64,000 bases of DNA from Amycolatopsis suaedae (GCF_004214935.1 NZ_SFCC01000001.1:496001-560000), one strand, 5' to 3'; shown: positions 32,200 through 41,837, numbered from the stretch's first letter. Translations and numbers: made by a program. The notes: generated from the sequence alone by a model not told the origin.

Positions 32200-33162
32200 A
32201 TGCCCAGCACCACGCCGGACATCCCGGTTCCCGACCTCACCGGCAAGCTCGCCGTGGTCACCGGAGGAAGTGACGGCGTCGGGCTGGGCCTGGCGACCCG
32301 GCTCGCCGCGGCCGGCGCGGAGGTCGTCCTGCCCGTCCGCAACCCGCGTAAGGGCGAGGCGGCGGCCGCGAAGATCCGGGACCGCGCCCCCGGCGCCGTG
32401 GTGTCCCTCCGCGAGCTGGATCTGTCCTCACTGGACTCCGTGGCCGCGCTGGCGGACCGGCTCACCGAGGAGGGACGCCCGGTCCACATCCTCGTGAACA
32501 ACGCGGGCGTGATGACGCCGCCGGACCGGCAGACCACAAAGGACGGTTTCGAGCTGCAGTTCGGCACCAACCACCTCGGGCATTTCGCCCTGGTGGCCCG
32601 GTTGCTCCCGCTGCTGCGCGCGGGATCGGCCCGGGTCACCTCGCAGATCAGCGTCGCGGCCAACCAGCACGCGATCAACTGGGCCGACCTGCAGTGGGAA
32701 CGCAGGTACAACGGCAACCACGCCTACAGCCAGTCGAAGATCGCGTTCGGCCTGTTCGGCCTCGAACTCGAGCGGCGCAGCCGGGCCGGCGGCTGGGGCG
32801 TCACGAGCAACCTGTCCCACCCCGGCGTGACGCCCACGAACCTGCTTGCCGCGCGCCCGGAGGTCGGCCGCGGACGGGACACGGCGAAGGCGCGGTTCAT
32901 CCGGGCGCTGGCCGCGCGCGGCATCCTGTTCGGCAGGGTGGAGTCCGCGTTGCTGCCCGCGCTGTACGCCGCGACCTCGCCCGGCGCCGCAGGCGGCAGG
33001 CTCTACGGGCCCAGCGGCTTCCAGCACCTCTCCGGCCCGCCAGCGGAACAGAAGCTGTACTCGCGCCTGCGCGGTGCCGATGACGCCGCCCGGATCTGGA
33101 CGGCCTCGGAGGAACTGACCAGCCTTCAGTTTCCCGCCGCCGAGTCGAGCAGCGTGAGGTAG
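32200..33162 (+). CDS. SDR oxidoreductase, retinol-dehydrogenase-like
   Basis: A 320-residue SDR. The cofactor motif is [14 protein letters not shown] (about 19-32), NNAG is at about 98, the active-site Ser is within [10 protein letters not shown], and Tyr/Lys are in YSQSK. It is longer than classical SDRs, matching the retinol/protochlorophyllide-like subgroup common in actinobacteria, which usually reduces or oxidises lipophilic carbonyl compounds. The ATG is at 32200. It is controlled by the adjacent TetR through the operator at 32137. Its last 37 bp overlap the convergent MerR gene. Confidence 0.88.
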   Translation: MPSTTPDIPVPDLTGKLAVVTGGSDGVGLGLATRLAAAGAEVVLPVRNPRKGEAAAAKIRDRAPGAVVSLRELDLSSLDSVAALADRLTEEGRPVHILVNNAGVMTPPDRQTTKDGFELQFGTNHLGHFALVARLLPLLRAGSARVTSQISVAANQHAINWADLQWERRYNGNHAYSQSKIAFGLFGLELERRSRAGGWGVTSNLSHPGVTPTNLLAARPEVGRGRDTAKARFIRALAARGILFGRVESALLPALYAATSPGAAGGRLYGPSGFQHLSGPPAEQKLYSRLRGADDAARIWTASEELTSLQFPAAESSSVR

Positions 33163-33830
33163 GCGTCGAGCTGGGCGGAGCCGGCGACGAGATCCCGGCT
33201 TCGAGTGATCAGCCGGTCCTGCCAGGCGCCGAGGAAGGCGCTCAGTTCCTCGGCCCCGCCCGCGTCCCGCAACGACTCGACGAACTGCGCGATCTGCCGC
33301 AGCAGGTAACCGCCCCGGCGTAGCTGCCGCGCGATCTCGGCGTCGCGGACGCAGTCCGGGCCGTATTCGCGGTAGCCGGTCCCGGGGGCGCGTACCGGCC
33401 GCAGGATGCCCGCGGACTCCCAGGTACGCAGGGTCGCCGGGTGCAGGCCGAGCCTGCGGGCCAGTTCGCCGACGGTGAGTGGCCCGCCGGAATGCTTCGG
33501 CGCCGAGCTGGAGAGGCTGCCGAGGGCGGTGGCGGCCTCGGTGCGGCTGTTCCGTTCGGCGAGCAGCCCGACGTGTGCGGCGTCGATGAGCCGGTAGGCG
33601 GACTCGGCGTCGCCCCGGTTGACCGCCCGCATGATCTCCGTCGCCCGCTGATGCCCGTGACCGCGGCGCAGTGCGAGAAAGGCCCGGAGTGCCTGGGCAT
33701 GCAGGGGCGTGTAGCGCCGGTAGCCGGTCTCGCTGCGCGGGGTCGGCGGGAGGACACCGGCGTCGTCGTAGTTGCGGACCGCCTGGGTGGACAGCCCGTG
33801 CTCCCTGGCGAGGTCGATGGGGCGCAGCAC
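33126..33830 (-). CDS. TioE-type regulator with two MerR helix-turn-helix domains
   Basis: A 234-residue protein. A first MerR HTH ([20 protein letters not shown], 7-26) begins the protein, and a second ([20 protein letters not shown]) starts near residue 119, each followed by a wing ([16 protein letters not shown]). The C-terminal helices give dimerisation. TioE-like regulators commonly adjoin erythromycin-esterase-family genes. The starting ATG at 33830 is standard. The divergent gap holds a dyad with 12-bp spacing. It converges with the SDR gene by overlap. Confidence 0.85.
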   Translation of the reverse strand: MLRPIDLAREHGLSTQAVRNYDDAGVLPPTPRSETGYRRYTPLHAQALRAFLALRRGHGHQRATEIMRAVNRGDAESAYRLIDAAHVGLLAERNSRTEAATALGSLSSSAPKHSGGPLTVGELARRLGLHPATLRTWESAGILRPVRAPGTGYREYGPDCVRDAEIARQLRRGGYLLRQIAQFVESLRDAGGAEELSAFLGAWQDRLITRSRDLVAGSAQLDAYLTLLDSAAGN

Positions 33831-33873
33831 GCACCTCCGGTTGAGACTCCTGGCCTGTCGGCGCAGGCCGGGT

Positions 33874-33903
33874 TCGTCGAAGTTTCACTCGATTCTTCAA
33901 CGA
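33874..33903. promoter_or_regulatory. Inverted repeat in TioE/esterase divergent promoter
   Basis: TCGTCGAAG and CTTCAACGA pair at eight of nine positions across a 12-base AT-richer spacer, 37 bp upstream of the esterase start. Position and form fit a MerR-type operator. Confidence 0.5.
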
Positions 33904-33939
33904 TACTGTCGAAGGCTGGTCCTTGGGAAAGGGGTGTTG

Positions 33940-35118
33940 ATGTCCGCACTGGACGGGATCGGCCGCCAGGCCGGTGAGCCGGAAAGCCTGCACCGCGCGC
34001 TCGACGAGCTGCTCGCCACACGGCCCGCGCTGCTCGCCCTCGGCGAGCCGGCGCACGGGATCGAGGCGTTCCTGACGCTGCGCAACGAGATCCTCGCGCA
34101 TCTCGTCGAGCGCGGGTACCGGTCGATCACGCTGGAGACCGACGTTCTCGCCGCGTCGGCCGTCGACGACTACGTCGGCGGGGGAGCGGCCGACATCGGC
34201 ACGGTGCTCGCCACCGGTTTCAGTCACGGCTTCGGCGCGCTGCCCGGCAACCGCGCGCTGGTCGAATGGCTCCGCGAGTACAACGCCGGCCGCGCGCCGG
34301 CGGACCGGGTTCGCTTCCACGGCTTCGACGCGCCGGGGGAGTTCTCCGGTGTGCCGAGTCCGCGGGAGGCCCTGCACCACGTCCTCGGCTACCTGCCCGC
34401 GGCGGCGCGGCCCGGATCGGCTGGCGACGTCGACTCGCTGCTCGGCGACGAAGCGGCCTGGCGCGAGGAGGCGGCGATGTTCGACCCGTCGGCGTCCATC
34501 GGCGGCTCCGGCCGGGTTCGCGCGCTGCGTGTGGTCGCCGACGACCTGGCCAGCGTGCTGTCCCGCGCGGAGTCCGTCCTGCGCCCGGCGGATCCGGCGG
34601 CCTACGACAGGGCCGTCACGCACCTGCGCACCGCGCGGGGACTGCTGCGTTACCACGCGGCGATGGCCGGCCGGGGTCCCGACCGTGTCGCGACGCTGAT
34701 GAGCCTGCGTGCGGAGACGATGGCCGCGAACCTGCGCGCGATCGTCGCCGGGGAGCAGGGCCGCGGGCCGGGTCTGGTGTTCGCGCACAACGGGATCCTG
34801 CAGCGTGCCCCGATCGATCCGCCCGGCGGCGAGGACATGACCTGGCCGAGTGCGGGCGGCCTCGTCGGGCACACGCTCGGCGAGCGCTACGCGTTCGTGG
34901 CCACCGACACCGGCGGCGTGCCGGGCACCTTCCAGGGTGCCCTGGCCGAGGCGACCACCGGCGGTCGCGCGTTGTTCCCCGCGCGGGAGCTGCTCGCCGC
35001 GCTGCCGCCGTCGGCGGGCGCCGGTGAGCCGATCATGCGCGGCCACCTTCCGCTCACCCCGGGCGAACTGCGAGGCGCCGCCGCGGTCATCTTTGTGACC
35101 GGCGCGGTCACCCTTTGA
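33940..35118 (+). CDS. Erythromycin-esterase family protein
   Basis: A 392-residue protein with the family pattern LLALGEPAHGIEAFLTLRNE (His and Glu of the active site), RSITLETD, and a later FAHNGILQRAP. Characterised members (EreA/EreB) hydrolyse the macrolactone of 14-membered macrolides; many actinobacterial homologues have other, unknown ester substrates, so resistance is only a possibility. The ATG at 33940 follows GGGAAAGGGG. It is probably controlled by the divergent TioE-like protein. Its 3' end overlaps the convergent TetR gene by 11 bp. Confidence 0.88.
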   Translation: MSALDGIGRQAGEPESLHRALDELLATRPALLALGEPAHGIEAFLTLRNEILAHLVERGYRSITLETDVLAASAVDDYVGGGAADIGTVLATGFSHGFGALPGNRALVEWLREYNAGRAPADRVRFHGFDAPGEFSGVPSPREALHHVLGYLPAAARPGSAGDVDSLLGDEAAWREEAAMFDPSASIGGSGRVRALRVVADDLASVLSRAESVLRPADPAAYDRAVTHLRTARGLLRYHAAMAGRGPDRVATLMSLRAETMAANLRAIVAGEQGRGPGLVFAHNGILQRAPIDPPGGEDMTWPSAGGLVGHTLGERYAFVATDTGGVPGTFQGALAEATTGGRALFPARELLAALPPSAGAGEPIMRGHLPLTPGELRGAAAVIFVTGAVTL

Positions 35119-35725
35119 GGTAGCGGGTCAGCATCGCCACGATCTCGTTCTCCAGCCGCGCCGGGTCGACGGGCTCGGGCTCGGCCACGAGCGGGTGCAC
35201 AAAGAAGTGCATGGCGGAGAGCACCAGCCGGGTGGCCGTGTCCAGGTCGGTCACCCGGACCTCCGGGTGACGCCGGAACAGGTCCCGGAAGTAGTCGAAG
35301 TTCTCCCGCTCGTACCGTGCGATCCGATCCATCAGCGCGGGGGCGTTGGGCACCTGCTGCATCATCAGCCGCAGCAGCCGGGGGTCGTGCTGGTGGTTCT
35401 CGACCTGGGCCCGGACGAACACCCGGAGGACCTCGTCGAGCGAGCGGGCCTGCTCGCCCTGCTGCCTGGTCGCCAGCGCCACCCGGCCGTCCTCCAGATG
35501 CTGGTTCAGCAGTTCGAGCAGGATCGCGTCCTTGTTCGGGAAGTACTGGTACAGCGAGCCGATCGAGATCCGGGCCCGTTCGGCGATCCGGTTGGTGGTG
35601 CCCGCGGCGTAGCCGTACTCGGTGAAAACGTGAGCAGCCGCGTCGAGGATCCGCCGGCGGGTGAGCTCCGCGCGGACCTGACGTGGCTGTTTACGTGGTT
35701 GAAGCCGACGCTGGTCCGACGACAT
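35108..35725 (-). CDS. TetR-family regulator of the PPOX/ferredoxin-reductase operon
   Basis: A 205-residue regulator with the HTH GTTNRIAERARISIGSLYQY in the standard position and a TetR C-terminal domain (FFVHPLVAEP). The ATG at 35725 follows GTCAGGAGGTGCC; upstream in-frame codons are antisense to the divergent gene. A dyad TGAACAATTGCTCA lies in the 118-bp divergent gap. It presumably represses the flavoprotein operon. The ligand is unknown. Confidence 0.88.
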   Translation of the reverse strand: MSSDQRRLQPRKQPRQVRAELTRRRILDAAAHVFTEYGYAAGTTNRIAERARISIGSLYQYFPNKDAILLELLNQHLEDGRVALATRQQGEQARSLDEVLRVFVRAQVENHQHDPRLLRLMMQQVPNAPALMDRIARYERENFDYFRDLFRRHPEVRVTDLDTATRLVLSAMHFFVHPLVAEPEPVDPARLENEIVAMLTRYLKG

Positions 35726-35767
35726 GGCACCTCCTGACGCGCGGCGGAAAGCGAGTAGCGCGGGAAC

Positions 35768-35781
35768 TGAACAATTGCTCA
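35768..35781. promoter_or_regulatory. Candidate TetR operator
   Basis: TGAACAATTGCTCA is palindromic at 12 of 14 positions, and the AT-rich CATAATAG immediately beside it looks like a promoter -10 region. It is centred between the divergent TetR and PPOX genes. Confidence 0.5.
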
Positions 35782-35843
35782 TAATAGTGGCACGACCTGC
35801 GCGTTCGCCGGAGAACGTGATCCACTCCCGAAAGGAACCTGTG

Positions 35844-36467
35844 ATGACGCACGTCCGCATCCGGCCCCGGCCGGTCAGCCCGGCCGAGGTCCGGGCCCGG
35901 CTCGGCGAACCGGAGGAGAGGATCAAGGCGAAGAAGGCCGACCGGATCGACGAGTTCGGCCGGCGGTTCATCGCCCACTCACCGTTCCTGACGATGGCCA
36001 CCGCGGACGCGGAGGGCCGGATGGACTGCTCGCCCCGCGGCGACTACCCGGGCTTCGTGAAGGTGCTCGACGAGCACACCCTCGCCATCCCCGACCGCCC
36101 GGGCAACAAACTCGCCGACTCCTTCGTCAACCTGGCCGGCCACGACGGAATCGGGCTGCTCTTCCTCGTCCCGGGCATGCGGGAGGTCCTGCGGGTCAAC
36201 GGCCGCGCCTATCCCACCGACGAACCCGACGTCCTCGCCCGCATGCAGACCGAGGCACGCGAACCCGTGCTGGCCATCGTCGTCGAGGTGGCCGAGGTGT
36301 TCTTCCACTGTGGACGCGCGCTGATCCGGTCCCGCATCTGGGATCCGGCGAGCCAGGCACTGGCCGACGAGCTGCCCACGGCCGGCGAGATGGCGGCGGC
36401 CCAGATGGGCGGCGACCCCGCGGTGCTCGACCAGCACCTCGAAGCCGCCTACCGGGAACTGTACTGA
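35844..36467 (+). CDS. PPOX-class (MSMEG_1061-type) FMN flavoprotein
   Basis: A 207-residue split-barrel flavoprotein. ATADAEGRMDCSPRGDYPGF, PDRPGNKLADSFVNL and FLVPGMREVLRVNGRA are the signatures of the pyridoxamine-oxidase-like family branch that binds FMN; the reaction is unknown. The ATG at 35844 follows GAAAGGAACC. It is the first gene of a three-gene operon with an electron-transfer reductase (10 bp later), so it may be a reductase or oxygenase component fed by it. Confidence 0.86.
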   Translation: MTHVRIRPRPVSPAEVRARLGEPEERIKAKKADRIDEFGRRFIAHSPFLTMATADAEGRMDCSPRGDYPGFVKVLDEHTLAIPDRPGNKLADSFVNLAGHDGIGLLFLVPGMREVLRVNGRAYPTDEPDVLARMQTEAREPVLAIVVEVAEVFFHCGRALIRSRIWDPASQALADELPTAGEMAAAQMGGDPAVLDQHLEAAYRELY

Positions 36468-36477
36468 CGGGGGAACC

Positions 36478-37386
36478 ATGCAGCAGACGGTCATCGACCG
36501 GATCGAGCCGGTCGCCGAGGACGTGGTCGCACTCGCCCTGCGCGCGGTGAACGGTCCGCTGGCCCCGTGGCAGCCGGGCGCGCACATCGACCTCGCCCTG
36601 CCCAACTGGCTGACCCGGCAGTACTCCCTGTGCGGCGACCCGGCCGAGCGCGACTGCTACCGCGTCGCCGTCCGCCACGACCGCCTCAGCCGGGGTGGCT
36701 CGGAGTACGTCCACCGCTTCCTGCGCCCGGGCCGCCCGCTGCCGGTATCCGTACCGCGCAACCACTTCCCGCTGGAACCGGCGCCGGAGTACCTGTTCGT
36801 GGCCGGCGGTATCGGCATCACGCCGATCAGGCCGATGCTACGGCAGGCGATCGAGTCCGGTGCCGCGGCGACGCTGGCCTACGTGGGCCGGTCGCGTGCG
36901 TCCATGCCGTTCGCCGGCGAACTCCAGGCCGCCTACGGCGACCGGGTACGGATCTTCGCGACGGAGGACAACGGCAGGCCGGACTTCACGACGCTGGCCG
37001 CCGGACTGGGGCCCGGGGCACTGGTCTACTGCTGCGGGCCCGCGCCGATGCTCGCCGCCGCGGAGGCGGCGTTCCCCGCCGGACGGCTGCACGCCGAGCG
37101 GTTCCGGCCCGTCGCACGGGAGTTCGCGCCGGACACGGCCTTCGCGGCCGTCTGCGCCCGAAGTGGACGGACGGTCGAGGTCCCGGCCGGCACCTCGCTG
37201 CTGGACGCGCTGAACCACGCCGGGCTGCCGGTGGACTCCGGCTGCCGGGAAGGCGTCTGCGGCAGCTGCGAGATCACCGTCCTGGACGGCGAACCCGAAC
37301 ACCGCGACGACATCGGCGCCCCCGGCGGCCGGATGTACGCGTGCGTCTCCCGATCGCTCTCACCACGACTGATTCTGGATCTGTGA
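36478..37386 (+). CDS. Phthalate-dioxygenase-reductase-like flavin/2Fe-2S reductase
   Basis: A 302-residue class IA-type oxygenase reductase. The flavin motif RQYSLCGD is at about 42-49, the NAD-binding GGIGITPIRPM at about 110, and the C-terminal plant-type ferredoxin has CREGVCGSCEI plus a distal Cys in RMYACVSRS. It passes electrons from NADH through FMN to the iron-sulfur cluster and on to an oxygenase or other acceptor. No oxygenase is in the operon; the acceptor could be the PPOX protein or be encoded elsewhere. Confidence 0.9.
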   Translation: MQQTVIDRIEPVAEDVVALALRAVNGPLAPWQPGAHIDLALPNWLTRQYSLCGDPAERDCYRVAVRHDRLSRGGSEYVHRFLRPGRPLPVSVPRNHFPLEPAPEYLFVAGGIGITPIRPMLRQAIESGAAATLAYVGRSRASMPFAGELQAAYGDRVRIFATEDNGRPDFTTLAAGLGPGALVYCCGPAPMLAAAEAAFPAGRLHAERFRPVAREFAPDTAFAAVCARSGRTVEVPAGTSLLDALNHAGLPVDSGCREGVCGSCEITVLDGEPEHRDDIGAPGGRMYACVSRSLSPRLILDL

Positions 37387-37396
37387 AGGGAACGAC

Positions 37397-38197
37397 GTGC
37401 TGCCCAGAATCAAATCGCCCGAGTCGAGGAAGATGGTCACCCTGGAGGTGGTCACCAGCCACCGCACGAGCCCGGGTTTCCTGACCGTCACGCTCGGCGG
37501 CCCGCAACTGCGGGACTTCACGCCGATGGGCTACGACCAGATCGTGCGGCTGTTCTTCCCCCGCCCGGGACAGACCGGCCTGCGCATGCCGACGCTGTCC
37601 AACGAGGCGTGGATGGCCGAGCTGATGTTGCTGCCGAAGTCCCGCCGGCCCTGGGTCCGCAACTTCACCATCCGCCGCGCCCGCCCGGACCGCGACGAGG
37701 TGGACATCGAGTTCGCCCTGCACGCCGACTCCCCGGCGTCGACCTGGGCGCTCGCCGCCCGCCCCGGTGACCCGGCCGGCATCTTCGACATGGGGGTGTC
37801 CTACCTGCCGCCCGCCCACGCCCGCTGGCAGCTGCTCGCCGGGGACGAGACGGCGCTGCCCGCGATTCTCGCCATCCTGGAACACGCGCCACCCGACCTC
37901 ACCGCCGAGGTGTACCTGGAGGTGCCCGGCACCGCGGACATCCGCGATGTCGACGCGCCCGCCGGCGCCCGGGTGCACTGGCTGCCCCGCGACGAGCCCG
38001 GACGGCTGCCCGGAACGCTGGCACTGGACACGCTAAGGCAGCTCACCCCGAGGGAGGGCCGGTTCTACACCTGGGTGGCGGGGGAGTCACGGCTGGCGAC
38101 CGGGCTGCGCAGGCACCTGACCGGCGAGCACGGCGTGCCCAAGTCCGACATCGCGTTCTTCGGCTACTGGCGTCACGGCCGGGCGAGCCCCGGTTAA
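37397..38197 (+). CDS. Siderophore-interacting (ViuB-like) FAD reductase
   Basis: A 266-residue protein with an N-terminal FAD-binding barrel (VRNFTIRRARPDRDEVDIEF; R-x-F-T-x-R motif) and a C-terminal NAD(P) domain ending RHLTGEHGVPKSDIAFFGYW, diagnostic of siderophore-interacting proteins that reduce ferric siderophores in the cytoplasm. The GTG at 37397 is ten bases after the preceding stop. Its stop overlaps the convergent epoxide hydrolase stop by four bases. The operon therefore couples a flavoprotein, a ferredoxin reductase and an iron-release reductase. Confidence 0.88.
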   Translation: MLPRIKSPESRKMVTLEVVTSHRTSPGFLTVTLGGPQLRDFTPMGYDQIVRLFFPRPGQTGLRMPTLSNEAWMAELMLLPKSRRPWVRNFTIRRARPDRDEVDIEFALHADSPASTWALAARPGDPAGIFDMGVSYLPPAHARWQLLAGDETALPAILAILEHAPPDLTAEVYLEVPGTADIRDVDAPAGARVHWLPRDEPGRLPGTLALDTLRQLTPREGRFYTWVAGESRLATGLRRHLTGEHGVPKSDIAFFGYWRHGRASPG

Positions 38198-39318
38198 CGG
38201 TACGGCCGGAAGAAGTCCCGCAGCTCCCGCGCGTACAGCTCGGGTTCCTCGAACGGCGCGAAGTGCCCGCCGCGGGGCGGCTCGGTCAGCCGGACGAGGT
38301 TGGTGGTGCGTTCCAGCCACGCCCGCGGCGGCCGGACGACGTCACCGCGGAACAGCGAGAAGCCGGACGGCACCTCGACCCGGCGGGTGCGCTGTGCCAT
38401 CGGTATCGCGGCGTTGGCGCGGTAGGTCCGCATCGACGACCCGATCGTGCGGGTCAGCCAGTACAGCGTGACGTTGGTCAGGATCTGGTCCTTGGTGTAG
38501 CTGCGTTCGATGTCACCGTCGCAGTCGCTCCACGACCGGAGCTTCTCCACGATCCAGGCGGCCAGCCCGGCGGGCGAGTCGGTCAGGCCGAAGGCCGCCG
38601 TCTGCGGCTTGGTGCTCTGGATGGCGGCGTAGCCGCCCTCGGTGGCCGCCCACGCGGCGGCTCCCGCCATCCAGTCGCGTTCCTCCGGCGTGAGGTCGGG
38701 GAAGTCGCCGGCGGGCAGCCCGGCGTCCGTGCGGTGCACGGCGACGACACGGTCCGGATGGTCCAGCGCGAGGTACCTGCTCACGTGGCTGCCCATGTCA
38801 CCGCCCGCAGCACCGAACCGCGGGTAGCCGACGGCCTCCATGAGCCGCGCCCACATGCCTGCCACGGCGGGGGTGGCCAGCGGGGTGGCGGGACGGTCGG
38901 AGTAGCCGAAGCCCGGCATGTCCGGCACGACGACGTCGAACGCGTCCGCGGGATCACCGCTGTGCGCGCCGGGATCGGTGAGCAGCGGGACGACCTTCGA
39001 GTACCGCCAGAACGAGTCCGGCCACCCGTGGCAGAGCACCAGCGGGAAGCCGTTGCCGGTGGCGGCGCGGACGTGGACGAAGTGCACGCCGAGACCGTCG
39101 ATCGTGGCCCGGAAGCTGGACCGGGTCAGCGCCGCCTCCCGCGCGGTCCAGTCGAACTCGTCGGCCCAGTAGGCGCACAGTTCGCGCAGGTAGTCCAGGT
39201 CGGTCCCGAGCGACCAGCCTGCGTCCTCCGGCGCGTCCGGCCAGCGGGTCGCGCGCAGGCGGGCGCGCAGGTCGTCGAGTTCCGCGGGATCGGCCTGTGG
39301 GCGGAAGGGCTCTGGCAC
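38194..39318 (-). CDS. Epoxide hydrolase, EHN (juvenile-hormone-type) family
   Basis: A 374-residue alpha/beta hydrolase with an N-terminal EHN segment (DLRARLRATRWPDAPEDAGW). The oxyanion motif is LCHGWPDSFWRY, the nucleophile Asp is in AGGDMGSHVSR, and the catalytic His is in GGHFAPFEEPELYA. It opens epoxides to diols. The ATG at 39318 is standard. It converges with the siderophore-interacting protein gene and is divergent from the secreted protein gene. Confidence 0.92.
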   Translation of the reverse strand: MPEPFRPQADPAELDDLRARLRATRWPDAPEDAGWSLGTDLDYLRELCAYWADEFDWTAREAALTRSSFRATIDGLGVHFVHVRAATGNGFPLVLCHGWPDSFWRYSKVVPLLTDPGAHSGDPADAFDVVVPDMPGFGYSDRPATPLATPAVAGMWARLMEAVGYPRFGAAGGDMGSHVSRYLALDHPDRVVAVHRTDAGLPAGDFPDLTPEERDWMAGAAAWAATEGGYAAIQSTKPQTAAFGLTDSPAGLAAWIVEKLRSWSDCDGDIERSYTKDQILTNVTLYWLTRTIGSSMRTYRANAAIPMAQRTRRVEVPSGFSLFRGDVVRPPRAWLERTTNLVRLTEPPRGGHFAPFEEPELYARELRDFFRPYR

Positions 39319-39369
39319 GCCGCCATCCTACGGTCGTGACATGACGGTGACACCGGCCTGGAAGGTTTC

Positions 39370-41706
39370 GTGCCCATGGGGAACCGGTGGCGGTCGGCGG
39401 TCCTGGTCACTGCGGTGCTCGCCGGGGTGATCGTGGCCCCCGCGCGGGCCGAGGGGTACGACCGGATGAACTTCGGCTGGATACCGCAGCCGCGTACCGT
39501 CGTGGACTCGGTGCGGCACGACTACGCCAGGCGGATTCCCGCGCTGCTCTGGGAAACCTGTGTGCAGCAGGCGAACACCGGCAGGGGAGAGGACTCGCTG
39601 ACCCACGTGCTGGCGACCGCGTCGCTGCTGAAACTGGTCACCGACCCGGCCGGCCGGGCCGAGCTGGGCAGGGCGTTCACGGCCACGCCGCCGATGGCCG
39701 ATCCGCAGCAGCTCTACCAGCGCTGCCTGGACCGGCTGGCCCCCGGCTGGCGGCCCGGTGAGCAGCTCACCACGCGGCCGGGCTGGCAGCAGGTCGTCGA
39801 CGACCTCATGCGGACCCCGGCGTTCACCGGCAAACCCGGCACCGACGACGTGCCCACCTGCCGCACGCCGGGTTCGGACACCGAGGACTGGGACGTCACC
39901 ATGGCCCTGGTGACCCGGGTGTGGGGACTGCTGCGCACCGAGCCGCCCGCCGTGTTGTTCGGCGGCGACCCGGCGGCGCATCCGGCGAAGCTGGCCGCAC
40001 TGCGGTACGAGATCGCGTCGCGGGCGTGGCTGCAGGGTGGTGTCGCGGGCGTCGACGAGGTCGTCTGCCGCATCCTCGGCGTTCCGGTGCCGGAGACGGA
40101 GAACCACACCCTGCTGATCCGGTCCACCAGGTTCCTGCACAACGAGTCGCTGCCGCAGGTGCCGACCCCGCCGCACCGGCCCAAGTACGTGGTGCAGTAC
40201 AACGTGGACCCGAACCCGGACAACGCGACCAACGGGGTTCGCGGGTACCTCCGGGGCTTCGCCGACCAGGTGCTGCGGGAGGACTTCCGGGAGTACAACT
40301 CGCGGCCGTACTCGCGGTTCCAGCTGCTGGCCCTGCTCAACCTCTATGACTTCGCCGCCGACGCCTCGGTGCGGGCCGACGCCGGACGCGTCCTGGACTT
40401 CCTCGCGCTCAAGCACGCGGCCGAGTCCAGGGACAATCTGCGCACGGCGCCGTTCCGCCGCAGGCAGGCCGCGCAGTCGCCCGCGCTGTTCCAGGGCGGC
40501 ACCACCGACGCCGCGTTCGAGGTGTGGACCGGTGGCCTGGCGCAGCCGGTCAACCCCGCCGTGGGGCCGGGCAGCTACAGCGCCGAGATGACCCTGGCCG
40601 CGGGATCGGCCTACCGGCCGCCCGCCTGGCTGACCGGGCTGCAGTTCGACCGGCGGCATCGCGGCTTCCTGCAGTATTTCACCGGCCGCGGTCAGCAGGA
40701 GGTGGCCTACGGCGGCCCGGACTTCGTCCTCACCGGCGGCGGGCGGCGTACGCCTTGCCCCTATCCGGGGCCGCTGGGTGCCTGCGTCGGCTCGGGCAAC
40801 GACCCGGGAACGCTGCAGCCCACCGTGCTGATCCCGCACACGGTCCGCACCGGCACGCAGAACACCGTCGACCGGCCGACCTACCTCGGCGCCGTCCGGA
40901 TCGAGTCGTCCTGGGGCACCCGGGTGTCCTGTGTGGACCGCGACTTCGCCTGTGGTGAGACGCTGGCCGTTCCGGACGGTGTGGTGCGGGACAGCCCGGA
41001 CTGCCGGACGGCCCTGCCCGCCGTGACCGTGCTGCGGTTCGACCGGTCCTGCTCGCCGGATGCGGGGCCGTCCTATGTGGACAACTGTTTCTTCGTGTAC
41101 GGGACCCAGGTGATCGCGGAGATCGCCTACCTGGTGACCCACTCGTGCGACCCCGCCGCCGACGATGCGGCGAGGGCGGCGGCGTTCCGGGCGTTCGCCG
41201 AGTACATGACGGTCCGGGCGGCGCCGCGGGTGGAGCAGACGTCGTGCGGCCCGAAGGTGCACACCAGGCGGCCCCCGGCGGACCGGATCGACCTGACCGG
41301 GGTGATCGAGGGGACGCCGGTGACCGTGCACGCCGTGCGGTGCGCCGCGGAGCCCGGCTACGAGCTGACCGTCGACGGCAGGAGCGGCTTTCCGGGTACC
41401 GGCGCGTTCAGCGGCGACCTCACCCCGGCAGGCGGTCGCCACCCGGTGACCACGGTCGCCCTGTCGGCCGTACCGGAGGGCGGCCGGGTCACGCTCACCG
41501 CGACGGTCGCCGACGCCGATGCCCGCGTGCCGGCCGGGACGGTGACGTTCCTCGCCGGGGCCGACATCGTCGCCACGGCGCCGGTGACCCCCGGGCCGTC
41601 CGGGACCGTGTCGGCGAGTGTCACCGTGGCGCCGGACGAGCGGCGTTTCACCGCCGTCTACTCCGGCGACGCGGTCTTCACCCCGGCCGTCGGCCGGAGC
41701 ACGTGA
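39370..41706 (+). CDS. Large secreted protein with C-terminal Ig-like (Big_3) domain
   Basis: A 778-residue exported protein. The signal peptide has the core SAVLVTAVLAGVIVAPARA. A body of about 640 residues without a known domain contains several cysteine pairs (TPCPYPGPLGACVG, RVSCVDRDFACG, DRSCSPDAG, VDNCFFV), suggesting disulfides. The last 100 residues form a bacterial Ig repeat (VPAGTVTFLAGADIVATAPV, YSGDAVFTPAVG). GTG 39370 and ATG 39376 are both plausible; GGAAGG precedes the first by four bases. Function unknown. A repeat-rich gap begins directly at its stop. Confidence 0.78.
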   Translation: MPMGNRWRSAVLVTAVLAGVIVAPARAEGYDRMNFGWIPQPRTVVDSVRHDYARRIPALLWETCVQQANTGRGEDSLTHVLATASLLKLVTDPAGRAELGRAFTATPPMADPQQLYQRCLDRLAPGWRPGEQLTTRPGWQQVVDDLMRTPAFTGKPGTDDVPTCRTPGSDTEDWDVTMALVTRVWGLLRTEPPAVLFGGDPAAHPAKLAALRYEIASRAWLQGGVAGVDEVVCRILGVPVPETENHTLLIRSTRFLHNESLPQVPTPPHRPKYVVQYNVDPNPDNATNGVRGYLRGFADQVLREDFREYNSRPYSRFQLLALLNLYDFAADASVRADAGRVLDFLALKHAAESRDNLRTAPFRRRQAAQSPALFQGGTTDAAFEVWTGGLAQPVNPAVGPGSYSAEMTLAAGSAYRPPAWLTGLQFDRRHRGFLQYFTGRGQQEVAYGGPDFVLTGGGRRTPCPYPGPLGACVGSGNDPGTLQPTVLIPHTVRTGTQNTVDRPTYLGAVRIESSWGTRVSCVDRDFACGETLAVPDGVVRDSPDCRTALPAVTVLRFDRSCSPDAGPSYVDNCFFVYGTQVIAEIAYLVTHSCDPAADDAARAAAFRAFAEYMTVRAAPRVEQTSCGPKVHTRRPPADRIDLTGVIEGTPVTVHAVRCAAEPGYELTVDGRSGFPGTGAFSGDLTPAGGRHPVTTVALSAVPEGGRVTLTATVADADARVPAGTVTFLAGADIVATAPVTPGPSGTVSASVTVAPDERRFTAVYSGDAVFTPAVGRST

Positions 41707-41760
41707 AGGCCACCTTCATTACGTGAGACGTCAGGGCCCCGGCAAAGTCCGGGCGGCCCG

Positions 41761-41837
41761 GCTCCCGGCGGTGCTACCAAGGGCACTCTGGTTGCGTGTT
41801 GCGCTACCAAGGTGCCGTTCGTAGCGGTGGCGTTGGC
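41761..41837. repeat. Repeat family D, diverged copy
   Basis: The segment from GCTCCCGGCGGTGCTACCAA to GTAGCGGTGGCGTTGGCC aligns with 61398-61474 over its whole length. Here the internal inverted repeat is degraded (ACCAAGGGCACTCTGGTTGC against GCGCTACCAAGGTGCC). Confidence 0.75.
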
